A DNA stretch of 40,312 nucleotides from Candidatus Aenigmatarchaeota archaeon (GTDB lineage: Archaea; Aenigmatarchaeota; Aenigmatarchaeia; QMZP01). Positions 32,193-39,903 of the stretch are shown piece by piece; within the stretch, counting starts at the first letter, position 1, and every line of letters begins with the position of its first letter. The notes beneath the pieces were generated by a model. It was not told the origin of the DNA, searched no databases, and was given only the letters and a program-made list of their open reading frames with translations. The stretch covers positions 1 to 40,312 of the forward strand of contig JAUWZW010000002.1 in the NCBI GenBank assembly GCA_030615165.1. The letters are read 5' to 3'. Made by a program: the position numbers and the translations under genes.

Positions 32193-33119
32193 ATGATAGA
32201 ACTCAATACAAAACAAAAGATAATCACGGTTTCATTAGCAGTCAGCATTGTATTGATAGTAACAGGTTTAATGCTGGGGGACCCTGCTGTCCTCGGAAAC
32301 CTTATCATAATGGCATCCTTTACCTTTGTCGTCCCATTCTTCCTATACAAATATTCCCGTTTCATGTGGCTGAAATCTCTGGAGTCCCAGTTTCCGAATT
32401 TTGTAAGGGATTTGGCTGATGCAAAGCGTTCCGGCATGTCATTCAGGGAGGCAATAAACATAACGGCAAAAACAAGCTACGGAAAGCTATCCGTAGAGAT
32501 TGAAGAAATGAAAAACAGGATGTCCTGGGGAACACCTTTCATAAGGGTTTTGGATATATTTGGTAAAAAGGTAAAGGATTCAAAGATAATAACAGAGGCC
32601 CTGTATATAATAAAGGAATCGCACAAATCCGGGGGGAAGGTTGCAGACACACTGAATTCTATTGCAAATGACATCATCATGCTGAAGGAGGCAGAAGCCG
32701 AAAGGGGCTCCATGGTAAAACAACATGTAGTCATAATGTATGGCATATTTTTCATGTTCCTCGGCGTATCCGTAATGATAATATCCGTAATGGTTCCAAT
32801 GATAAAGACACAGCCCACATTTGGAGAAGGAGGACCCCTGAGCCTTCAATTCTCAGACCCCTGTAAAGATTTAGGGGGCTTCCCCTGCGGATTATTTTCT
32901 GCTATATGTTCCATCTTCACTGTACCGAAGGGCATTGGCTGCTATTACATAGCACTGTTCTTCTCTGTCGTTATGATACAGGGTCTTTTTACAGGTCTCA
33001 TTGCCGGGCAGCTTGGTGAAAATAGTGTGATAGCAGGCTCAAAACACTCCCTGATAATGATTTTCTCAGCCCTCGGCTTGTTTTTGTTCCTAGCGAAGAC
33101 GGGCATTTTACCCTATTGA
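32193..33119 (+). CDS. Type II secretion/pilus platform protein, TadC/FlaJ half 2
   Basis: 308 residues: two N-terminal helices, the T2SSF domain with LESQFPNFVRDLADAKRSGMSFREAINI and EALYIIKESHKSGGKVADTLNSIANDI, then helices around 185-210, 250-275 and 285-305. An insertion with several cysteines (SDPCKDLGGFPCGLFSAICS) lies between the last helices, probably on the outer side. With the preceding gene it would form the membrane platform on which the ATPase acts. Confidence 0.83.
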   Translation: MIELNTKQKIITVSLAVSIVLIVTGLMLGDPAVLGNLIIMASFTFVVPFFLYKYSRFMWLKSLESQFPNFVRDLADAKRSGMSFREAINITAKTSYGKLSVEIEEMKNRMSWGTPFIRVLDIFGKKVKDSKIITEALYIIKESHKSGGKVADTLNSIANDIIMLKEAEAERGSMVKQHVVIMYGIFFMFLGVSVMIISVMVPMIKTQPTFGEGGPLSLQFSDPCKDLGGFPCGLFSAICSIFTVPKGIGCYYIALFFSVVMIQGLFTGLIAGQLGENSVIAGSKHSLIMIFSALGLFLFLAKTGILPY

Positions 33120-33187
33120 GATTATTATCAATCAGCAACGGTCTATTTAATTTAAATGAATTATATTTTACATAGGTGGGTGTCTAT

Positions 33188-33811
33188 ATGGAAATGGAGT
33201 TTCCAAGGCAATTGGTTCATCTCTCAGGTCTCCTGTTTATCATCCTTGCCCAGTTTGTGGGTGGATTGCTGACAGCCTTTTACTTCTTCATGATAGCGCT
33301 GTCCTTCTTCATATATTCGGAATATATAAGGAGGGAGGAGAAGAGGCTCGAGGGTTTCATAAAAGTGTTTGAGTCAAGGTTCAGAAATTTCATAACAAGG
33401 CTTGAGAGAAAGAGCATGGTAAGACCGTTTACAGGTGCTATATGGTTCTATCTTTCCTGCGGTCTGGCCTTCCTTATTTTCCCGTTACCCATAGCCTCGG
33501 CAGCGGGTGCAATGCTTGCTATTGGTGATTCCCTCTCCACGATAATTGGTATGAAATTCGGCAAACACAGAATTCTCGGGAACAAAACCGTAGAAGGCTC
33601 AATAACACTCATAGTAACATCTTTCCTTGTCTCCCTGATTTTTGTCAACCCATATCCAGCATTTTTCGGCTCAATAACAGCAGCAATGGCAGAACTGATT
33701 CCAGATATAAAAAGATTAAAGAATCTTAAAGAAAGGGGATGGCTGGATGACAACCTGCTTATCCCTCTCATGGCAGGGCTGGTTATGTATATGATTGCAG
33801 GGCTTGTATAA
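33188..33811 (+). CDS. Dolichol/phytol kinase-like (SEC59/VTE5) membrane protein
   Basis: 208 residues with about six membrane helices and the family core AIGDSLSTIIGMKFGKHRI, then GNKTVEGSITLIVTSFLVSL and AAMAELIP. These CTP-dependent enzymes phosphorylate polyprenols; in archaea they could make the dolichyl phosphate carrier for glycosylation, which fits the sugar genes in this window. The start at 33188 follows GGTGGGTG; the track's GTG start (33176) lies in that binding site. It follows the pilus genes after about 70 bp with an AT-rich gap, probably its own promoter. Confidence 0.75.
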   Translation: MEMEFPRQLVHLSGLLFIILAQFVGGLLTAFYFFMIALSFFIYSEYIRREEKRLEGFIKVFESRFRNFITRLERKSMVRPFTGAIWFYLSCGLAFLIFPLPIASAAGAMLAIGDSLSTIIGMKFGKHRILGNKTVEGSITLIVTSFLVSLIFVNPYPAFFGSITAAMAELIPDIKRLKNLKERGWLDDNLLIPLMAGLVMYMIAGLV

Positions 33812-33925
33812 CACCTGTAGCGAAACAGAGGGTTGGCGAAGAGTTAAATCTGAGCAGCCAAAAGTTATTTCGGCTTCAAAATCGTGTAAGATTATAAAGG
33901 TCGCTCAAAATCCGATTTCATTTGG

Positions 33926-34507
33926 CTACGCCTTTTCAGATGCCTCAATCTCAATCAGACCCAGGGTGAGAAGCCTTTTGAGTCCCTCTTTAAACCCTTC
34001 CTCATTCTCTGCAAACTTGTCCTTCAAGTCCTTGAATGACGGATTTCTCTCTGCTTCTTTGAGTATGCTAGCAGTCAAATCACTGAACTTGAAGGGGACA
34101 GATTCCAGGGAGGCATAGATACCCTTTTTGTCTCCATCCTTGAAATCAACAAGGTCAGAGCCCTTAAATTTAACCACATGCCCTGGTTTTATACTACTCG
34201 TTTTGGGCTCATTCAGGACAAAGTCAAACCTTAGCACATTCGGGACAAGCCTGTAGATCTTTAACGGCCTGTCATCTATAGAAACTGTCTTCCATTTTGC
34301 AGTCACTATGTTGAATTTTCTTAGCTCCTGGAGACATCTAGAAGCAGTTGATGGGGATATGTTTACCCCCCTTGCTATCTGACTTGGGGGACTCGGACCG
34401 TTTTCCTTCAGGAAATTCACGATGTTTTTGATGGTGAGATTTGAAAGCAAATGCAGTGCCTTAATTGCATCTTCGCTCTTCTGGACTATGACCTTCACGG
34501 CAACCAC
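33926..34507 (-). CDS. Winged-helix transcription regulator (ArsR/MarR-like)
   Basis: 193 residues. Residues 20-85 form a winged helix: LTIKNIVNFLKENGPSPPSQIARGVNISPSTASRCLQELRKFNIV, then a basic wing (KWKTVSIDDRPLKIYRL). A second domain (about 100-190) has a small strand-rich part and a helical end that may be another winged helix or a dimer domain. It begins with GTG. TATATATAA lies about 20-27 bp upstream, and the perfect palindrome TTTCTCTTAAGAGAAA sits just behind it, suggesting autoregulation. Targets probably include the divergent ATP-grasp gene (inferred). Confidence 0.75.
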   Translation of the reverse strand: MVAVKVIVQKSEDAIKALHLLSNLTIKNIVNFLKENGPSPPSQIARGVNISPSTASRCLQELRKFNIVTAKWKTVSIDDRPLKIYRLVPNVLRFDFVLNEPKTSSIKPGHVVKFKGSDLVDFKDGDKKGIYASLESVPFKFSDLTASILKEAERNPSFKDLKDKFAENEEGFKEGLKRLLTLGLIEIEASEKA

Positions 34508-34712
34508 TTAAAGAAATACATTTTTCTTATATATAAACTTTTCTCTTAAGAGAAACATATGTTGTGAATTAAAACACTATTTCCGTTAAATAGTATATAT
34601 TTTAATTTTCAGGAACTATTTGTTTCCGAAAAAAACATACTATTTCGAAAAACGATGGTCTTTTTAAATACCAATACCATTTTCTCCTATCTGGAGTGGT
34701 GCGGGGGTTTGA
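34508..34712. promoter_or_regulatory. Divergent control region with palindromic operators
   Basis: The 205-bp gap between the regulator and the ATP-grasp gene contains a perfect 16-bp palindrome (34540-34555, TTTCTCTTAAGAGAAA) and a 7-bp inverted repeat ACTATTT-CCGTT-AAATAGT (34576-34594). ACTATTT also recurs near 34615 and 34640, the latter within catACTATTTCG. CTTTTTAAAT (about 34660-34669) is a TATA box for the rightward gene, leaving a leader of about 20 bases. These are probable binding sites for the winged-helix protein. Confidence 0.6.
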
Positions 34713-35645
34713 ATGGCGAATAACAACAACAGTTTGTGCATAATCGGGCATGAGAAGAGCGAAACAAACCTGAAGCTGTTGGAGGAAGCAAAGAAGAGGT
34801 TTGGCTCTGTCTTCTTTGTCCCAATCGATGGTATTGGTATTGGTCTGAACGAGAAATTTTCCATATCATACAGGGTTTCTGACATACTTAAATTCAAGGC
34901 TGTGTTCCCCAGAATTCCGAGGCAGTTCTGCTCCTATGCATATCAGCTTCTTTCCCTGTTCCCGGAGGACACATACATGCCCATAAAACCAATCTCCCTC
35001 CTCCTTGCCGATGAGAGATTCTTTCTTCTGACTGTTTTGAGAAAGAGGGGGATATCCACGCTAAACCTCCACCTTACAAGGTCCTCAAAGGCAGCGTACA
35101 GGATTATTGAGGAGGGCAAATACCCCCTTGTGATAAGGGCCCCTGAAAAGAAGACAGGGGTTGTTGTGAAGAATGCAACAGAGGCAAAGAGTATCATAAA
35201 TGCCTTGGGCAGCCTAGACCAGCCAATAATGATAGAGGATGTTGTAAAGGATATGATCTCTATTTATGTTGCTGAGCCAGATGTTATAGCGTCTGTGAAG
35301 AAAAAGACAAAGGAAAAGGATGTTGTGTTTGCCCATGGCAAGCTGAAGAACCAGAAGATAAACCTGGAGACGCAGCACCTTGCCCTTGATGCTGCAAAGG
35401 CAGTTGAGGCAGGTGTTGCAAGGATTGATATAAGCCTCAATGGAAACCCCAGGGTTATTAATGTGCAATTAGACCCAGACCTCATTGCACCGAGCAAGGC
35501 AACAGGCATCAACATACCCGAGAAAACCATCGCTTCCATCTATGAGAACTACAAGGCACACAGGCAGAAACCAACACTGATGAAGTTCTTCGAGGATGCA
35601 AAATCCATTATGAAGGATGTGCTGAAGACCAAACAGCTCATATAG
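34713..35645 (+). CDS. ATP-grasp superfamily protein, RimK-like
   Basis: 310 residues. The pre-ATP-grasp part (about 1-110) includes FPRIPRQFCSYAYQLLSLF and PISLLLADERFFLLTVLRKRGIST. The ATP-grasp core follows: YPLVIRAPEKKTGVVVKNATEAKSI, QPIMIEDVVKDMISIYVAEP and the metal-site-like VINVQLDPDL. Members of this group ligate a carboxylate to an amine, such as glutamate addition to cofactors or proteins. The glycine-rich loop is not obvious, so activity is uncertain. It diverges from the winged-helix regulator and is probably controlled by it. Confidence 0.6.
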   Translation: MANNNNSLCIIGHEKSETNLKLLEEAKKRFGSVFFVPIDGIGIGLNEKFSISYRVSDILKFKAVFPRIPRQFCSYAYQLLSLFPEDTYMPIKPISLLLADERFFLLTVLRKRGISTLNLHLTRSSKAAYRIIEEGKYPLVIRAPEKKTGVVVKNATEAKSIINALGSLDQPIMIEDVVKDMISIYVAEPDVIASVKKKTKEKDVVFAHGKLKNQKINLETQHLALDAAKAVEAGVARIDISLNGNPRVINVQLDPDLIAPSKATGINIPEKTIASIYENYKAHRQKPTLMKFFEDAKSIMKDVLKTKQLI

Positions 35646-35694
35646 CCCCTTTATAAGCTTTTATGGATTTATAATATAACAAACAGTGTTGCAT

Positions 35695-36528
35695 ATGGTA
35701 ACCATAGAAGGATTTTTTCAATCCCTTTGGACATGGATAGTCTCATTCTTCTCCAACTTCATACCAAATTACATACTGCCTAATCTGCAGCTCATAATCC
35801 AGGTTTTTATCCTCCTTGTTGTAGCCTATGTTGTCGGGAAGATAGGCAAGTTTGTTGTCACAAGGATACTCTCAGCAAGCGGTTTCAAGAGGGTCACCAC
35901 AAGAACATGGGCTGAGAGTGTTTTGAGGGTTACAGGCTACAAGGGCACGATAGTTGGGTTGATAGGTGACCTTGTCAAGTGGTTGATCTACATAGCATTC
36001 CTTGCTGTGATAATAGAAACCATAGGGTTCCCTGGTGTTGCAGACATGTTCACCCAGCTGGCAGTCTTCATGCCGAGGTTTATAGGGGCAATAATCATTG
36101 TTGTGATAGGATTCATAGTTGCGGATTTCTTCGGAAGGGTGTTTGAGGAGGCTGGCAGGAGATTCCTTAAGGAGGATATACTGGCTTCCCTTTCTGGCGG
36201 AATAGTCAAGTATTCCATAGCCATAGTTGTTGTCATAATGGCTCTTTCCTTACTAGGGATAGATTCCACATCATTATTAGTGATGTTCGCGATAATACTC
36301 ATAACCTTTATGGCAGCCATTCTCATAGGCATAAGGGATATATTCCCTTCCTATACAGCGAGCCTTTCCATAAGGCAATCCATCAAAATAGGCGACAGGA
36401 TTAAGATAGGCCAGCATTCAGGCCTTGTTGAAAAGATTGAGCCGCTTTCAATAACGCTGAAGAAGGGCAGAAAAAGGGTGATAATACCCAACTCCATTCT
36501 CATGAAGGAGCCGATTGAAAAGCTCTAG
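35695..36528 (+). CDS. MscS-family mechanosensitive channel
   Basis: 277 residues with four or five N-terminal helices; the last is the pore-lining one (LLVMFAIILITFMAAILIGIRDIFPSYTASLSIR). The cytoplasmic MscS beta domain is short: IKIGDRIKIGQHSGLVEKIEPLSITLKKGRKRVIIPNSILMKEP. It gates ion flow when the membrane is stretched. The C-terminal alpha-beta domain of the E. coli protein is absent, a truncation common in archaeal forms. ATG 35695 is preferred to the TTG at 35686. Its last 29 bases overlap the convergent gene at 36500. Confidence 0.85.
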   Translation: MVTIEGFFQSLWTWIVSFFSNFIPNYILPNLQLIIQVFILLVVAYVVGKIGKFVVTRILSASGFKRVTTRTWAESVLRVTGYKGTIVGLIGDLVKWLIYIAFLAVIIETIGFPGVADMFTQLAVFMPRFIGAIIIVVIGFIVADFFGRVFEEAGRRFLKEDILASLSGGIVKYSIAIVVVIMALSLLGIDSTSLLVMFAIILITFMAAILIGIRDIFPSYTASLSIRQSIKIGDRIKIGQHSGLVEKIEPLSITLKKGRKRVIIPNSILMKEPIEKL

Positions 36529-37450
36529 CCCTCTGGTGTTTAACATGGTTTATAATGGATGTTAAAAGTTTTTTGTATAACTTTTTATATACCCCTATAT
36601 TCTTCATATCACCAGGATAAAGACCAGGTCTCGAGTTCAATTCACATACCCATGGTTTGCCGCATTTGTCTACGAGAAAATCTATTGAATAGAACCTTGG
36701 AAGTATTTTACAGAACCTCCTGTCAACACACATAGCAACATGAATAACACTCTTAGATATCTCTTCCCTTTTGAAATATTTTTCAATACCACCCCTTGAT
36801 GTGTTGCTTATAAGTCCCCTTTTGGGTTCCCTTGTGTACTGGTCCACAATCTCACCATTCAATATTGTCAGTCTGAGGTCATGGGTCCCACTCACCAAGC
36901 CCTTTATCCCGGAAGATGTGTCTATAAATTCTTGAATTATATGATTTTTCATGGGTGCGTTAACCGAACCCCTGTTCCTTATGTAAATACCGATACCTTC
37001 AGAACCAAATCTGGGTTTAAGCACAACTTTTTCTGTTTTTATTTTCTTAAGCGCTTCTTCCAGGTCTGACTTCCTTTCTATGGAAAATGTTTTAGGGCTG
37101 TATTTCTTAAAAATCCTTGCACAAAGAAGCTTGTCATCCGCAATTCTGGTTAGGCGCCTGTCATTCAAGACCTTTATACTTGGATCTATTTTACCCACCC
37201 ATTCATAGTTTAAAGTCTTGTTTATTATGAAGTCCAAATCAATGTTTCTCTTAATTGACCATTTCCCCTCATAGTGACATGATCTTCGAAAACCTTGATG
37301 TGTCAGGTCTTTTGGTTGTCCGAAAAAAACATCCGCACCTATATCATTAGCTATTGATGAAAATATCCTGTATACCTTGTCTATTCTGCTCTTTACAAAG
37401 GGATGACCCGAGACTTTGATATTTTTGTATAAGATGCCAATTTTTATCAT
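36500..37450 (-). CDS. ATP-grasp ligase, RimK/GshB-like
   Basis: 316 residues. KLLCARIFKKYSPKTFSIE leads into the ATP-grasp domain: EKVVLKPRFGSEGIGIYIRNRG (glycine-rich loop), HIIQEFIDTSSGI, GTHDLRLTILNGEIVDQYTREPK, SRGGIEKYF and the metal-binding end FYSIDFLVDKCGKPWVCELNSRPGLYPG. All expected ATP-grasp residues are present, unlike in the gene at 34713. The substrate is unknown. The C-terminus (QRARAFQSAPS) is encoded within the overlap with the mscS gene, so the true end may once have been shorter. Confidence 0.72.
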   Translation of the reverse strand: MIKIGILYKNIKVSGHPFVKSRIDKVYRIFSSIANDIGADVFFGQPKDLTHQGFRRSCHYEGKWSIKRNIDLDFIINKTLNYEWVGKIDPSIKVLNDRRLTRIADDKLLCARIFKKYSPKTFSIERKSDLEEALKKIKTEKVVLKPRFGSEGIGIYIRNRGSVNAPMKNHIIQEFIDTSSGIKGLVSGTHDLRLTILNGEIVDQYTREPKRGLISNTSRGGIEKYFKREEISKSVIHVAMCVDRRFCKILPRFYSIDFLVDKCGKPWVCELNSRPGLYPGDMKNIGVYKKLYKKLLTSIINHVKHQRARAFQSAPS

Positions 37451-37651
37451 GTTTAAAATTAAATGTAATCATACATAAAGTCCACTCATGTTTTTAATCA
37501 GTAAAACAATATCTATTTGATTTGCACGCCGGGTTCTTTAAGCTCATATATTATGCCTATGGTCAGCATGTGTTATTCTTTGTTTTGGAATGCATAAAAC
37601 TATTATTGAGCTTTTATACTTTTTGCACCAACCATATATATCGGTGAAACT

Positions 37652-38737
37652 ATGGATTTCTCAAGTCATGTGAATCTGCTTCGAAAATACGGTCTTATAA
37701 CAAAGACCAAGGACGCTGTACCCGCTTTAAAAAATGTAATAAATTCGTGCCTGGCACCTGAAAAAGAAAAAATCCTCATAGTCACAGACATGGGTGAGGG
37801 TAACTATAAGGTAGCAAGTATGCTTGGTGCAGGCTATTGTATGGCTGCCAAGGGGCTGGGCCTTGATACCAGTTTTGTTTCCCAGAGGCCCAAAACAAGC
37901 ATGGACAGGGCAGATACCAGTGTAGAGGAAAAAATGGGCAACCTTGAAGAAAGAAATATAATTATACTTTGCGTTTCTAACAAGCTTGGAGAAATGAACA
38001 GCATAGGCAAGAGCTTCAGGAAATTTTCGAAGAAAAGGAACCACAAATTCATATCTGCAACAGGCTTGGGGACAGTATCCAATGAAATGTTTGCCTATCT
38101 CCTGAACCCTGTAAACATAGAATACAAAAAACTAAGGGAAGAGCAATTAACAGTCAAAAATATGCTTGACAATGCAAAGGAAATACGTGTCACCACAAAA
38201 GCAGGAACAGATGTATGGATGAAAGTAAAGAAAGGCAAAGCTGTGTCCAATGACGGGAATTATGTGATATCTGGAACAGGGGGAAATGTGCCTGCAGGCG
38301 AGGTTTATTTGCCTCCCTTAAAATCTGGAGGTGTGATAGTTGTTGACGGGTCGAGCAGAAACGAGTTCGGAACATGGCTTGTTAAGAATCCTTTCAAGAT
38401 GATAGTTGAAAAAGGTGCTGTGGTCTCCATAGAAGGCGGAAAGGAGGCAAAGCTCCTTGAAGCCGGTCTTTTGCTTGCAGAGGAGAGGGCAAAATACCCG
38501 GAAAGGGTAAGGCGGCTGGCCGAACTTGGAATAGGCTTCAATCCAGCAGCAAGAATAATCGGCTCAATGATAATAGATGAAAAAACAAAGGGAACGTGCC
38601 ATTTTGCAATCGGGAGCAACTACTGGTTTGGTGGCGACAATAGAACCATTATCCACTTTGACCAGGTCTTGAAGAACCCGAGGATAGAGGTTGATGGGGT
38701 TTTGTTGAAAACCAACCCTAAAGCTTATTTAATATAA
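37652..38737 (+). CDS. M29-type (leucyl) aminopeptidase
   Basis: 361 residues resembling thermophilic metallo-aminopeptidases of family M29. Probable metal ligands are in VPAGEVYLPP (Glu), LAELGIGFNPAARI (Glu), GTCHFAIGSNYWFGGDN (His) and TIIHFDQV (His and Asp), in the family order. The N-terminal half is a Rossmann-like domain (ILIVTDMGEGNYKVASMLG). It removes N-terminal amino acids from peptides in the cytoplasm. TTTTATAC lies about 40 bp upstream and GGTGA just before the ATG. The last 20 bases overlap the convergent P-loop gene. Confidence 0.8.
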   Translation: MDFSSHVNLLRKYGLITKTKDAVPALKNVINSCLAPEKEKILIVTDMGEGNYKVASMLGAGYCMAAKGLGLDTSFVSQRPKTSMDRADTSVEEKMGNLEERNIIILCVSNKLGEMNSIGKSFRKFSKKRNHKFISATGLGTVSNEMFAYLLNPVNIEYKKLREEQLTVKNMLDNAKEIRVTTKAGTDVWMKVKKGKAVSNDGNYVISGTGGNVPAGEVYLPPLKSGGVIVVDGSSRNEFGTWLVKNPFKMIVEKGAVVSIEGGKEAKLLEAGLLLAEERAKYPERVRRLAELGIGFNPAARIIGSMIIDEKTKGTCHFAIGSNYWFGGDNRTIIHFDQVLKNPRIEVDGVLLKTNPKAYLI

Positions 38738-39728
38738 ATTCCGCCATTCCATCTGACTGTAAAACAGGGTCAAGAGCCTTTATCTTGGTTATGCCTTCTA
38801 CCTCTTTCCTTCCCAAATCTGTTATTGTACCCATGCCCGTTATCAGAACAGGTGTAATACCAAACCTTTCCTTCATGACGAGCTTGCCACCATACGCGCC
38901 CAGTGCATCATAACAACTTAGGATATACTTGGGTTTGTATTTCTTGACCACCTCACTTTCAAGAAGCATTGCAGTCTCTCTCTGCAGTATGCCGTCTGCT
39001 ATTTCCAGTATTACAAAATCAGGCTTTTCTGCTGCAAGGTTACTGAATATCCGCATGAAGGCTTCATCCAACTCTTTCATCGAAAGCCCGGCCGAAGAAG
39101 GATATCCTGCGTCCAATATACCGTAAACCTTTGAAGCACCCTTTTTAACATACTCACCAATATCATACACACTCCCTATACCAGTAAGCTTGCCTGCGCA
39201 TACTTTTTGACCTTTCTTCATAAGCCCACCACAAAGCTCCGCGGTTGTTGTTGTCTTGCCCGCTTCCATGTTCACGCCGACCACGATTATCAGATTCATT
39301 TTGTTTTTCACTTCCTTTATGGGAAGTGCGAAATCCATTATGTTCATCTTTTTCATGTTGCGCAGCACAAAACCCAAGAACTCAAGCTTTGTTTTAACAA
39401 AACCGGAACGTGTGGATTTTATTATCCCGGACTCGCCACCCTGCTGGAGCAGGTCTATAATATCACCCTTCTTCAGATGTTTAGGAACAGCCCCGTTCAG
39501 TAAGCGCGCGGCGTACCTGTCGCTTAAAGCAGAAAGAACAACATAACCCTTTTTCAAAAAAACCTTCTCGTTTTCAGGGGTTCTTACATATTTCAGGAAT
39601 GCATCTTCGGGCTGCTTCACTACCTTCACAAGAACAACATCCCCTTTTTTGCAGTCTGCCTCTTCCTTCAGCTCAATCTTTTCAGGGATTTCCACATTTT
39701 TTACAACAGCAGGAACTTTAAACTTCAT
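38718..39728 (-). CDS. P-loop NTPase (DUF1611/dethiobiotin-synthetase-like) with N-terminal domain
   Basis: 336 residues. The C-terminal 200 form a P-loop domain: IIVVGVNMEAGKTTTTAELCGG (Walker A), then GKLTGIGSVYDIGEYVKKG, DFVILEIADGILQRETAML (Walker B-like) and ILSCYDALGAYGGKLV. This layout is similar to DUF1611 or dethiobiotin-synthetase folds. The first about 130 residues (EEADCKKGDVVLVKVVKQ, HLKKGDIIDLLQQGGESGII) look like a beta-rich domain and are not recognised. The biological reaction is unknown. It is convergent with the aminopeptidase and 42 bp from the tRNA-Arg gene. Confidence 0.6.
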   Translation of the reverse strand: MKFKVPAVVKNVEIPEKIELKEEADCKKGDVVLVKVVKQPEDAFLKYVRTPENEKVFLKKGYVVLSALSDRYAARLLNGAVPKHLKKGDIIDLLQQGGESGIIKSTRSGFVKTKLEFLGFVLRNMKKMNIMDFALPIKEVKNKMNLIIVVGVNMEAGKTTTTAELCGGLMKKGQKVCAGKLTGIGSVYDIGEYVKKGASKVYGILDAGYPSSAGLSMKELDEAFMRIFSNLAAEKPDFVILEIADGILQRETAMLLESEVVKKYKPKYILSCYDALGAYGGKLVMKERFGITPVLITGMGTITDLGRKEVEGITKIKALDPVLQSDGMAEFILNKL

Positions 39729-39770
39729 AAAATATCCTTAATCTATTAGGTGTGCAACAATAAAAAGAAA

Positions 39771-39883
39771 TGGGCCCGGCGCGATTCGAACACGCGACCC
39801 TCGGCTTTCTTCACAGGCTTGCGCCTCAGCTCTTCTATTAAGCTATAGAAGACCGATGCTCTATCCAACTGAGCTACGGACCC
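39771..39883 (-). tRNA. tRNA-Arg(UCU) with one intron
   Basis: Exons give a 74-nt cloverleaf. The acceptor stem is GGGUCCG/CGGGCCC with one U-G pair and discriminator A. The D-arm is GCUC-AGUUGGAUA-GAGC, the anticodon arm UCGGU-CUUCUAA-GCCGA, and the T-arm GCGUG-UUCGAAU-CGCGC. The anticodon UCU reads AGA and AGG. A TATTTAAA about 28-37 bp upstream lies inside the last codons of lysS, so the tRNA promoter overlaps that gene. Confidence 0.92.
39807..39845 (-). other. tRNA-Arg(UCU) intron, position 37/38 (39 nt)
   Basis: Exact BHB: outer helix TCGGT/GCCGA, central helix CTTC/GAAG, bulges TA^T and AA^A. The intron also contains AGGC-GCAA-GCCT, a GNRA-capped hairpin, and ATAGAAGA, which can pair fully with TCTTCTAT around the anticodon and would compete with the splicing fold. 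Confidence 0.82.
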
Positions 39884-39903
39884 TTATACAATAATTATAA
39901 AAA

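Noticed and set aside
27049-33119. Archaellum (fla/arl) operon
   Set aside because: The ATPase and platform fit, but FlaH and the FlaC-G set are missing and the pilin domains are short and cysteine-containing; a pilus is the safer call.
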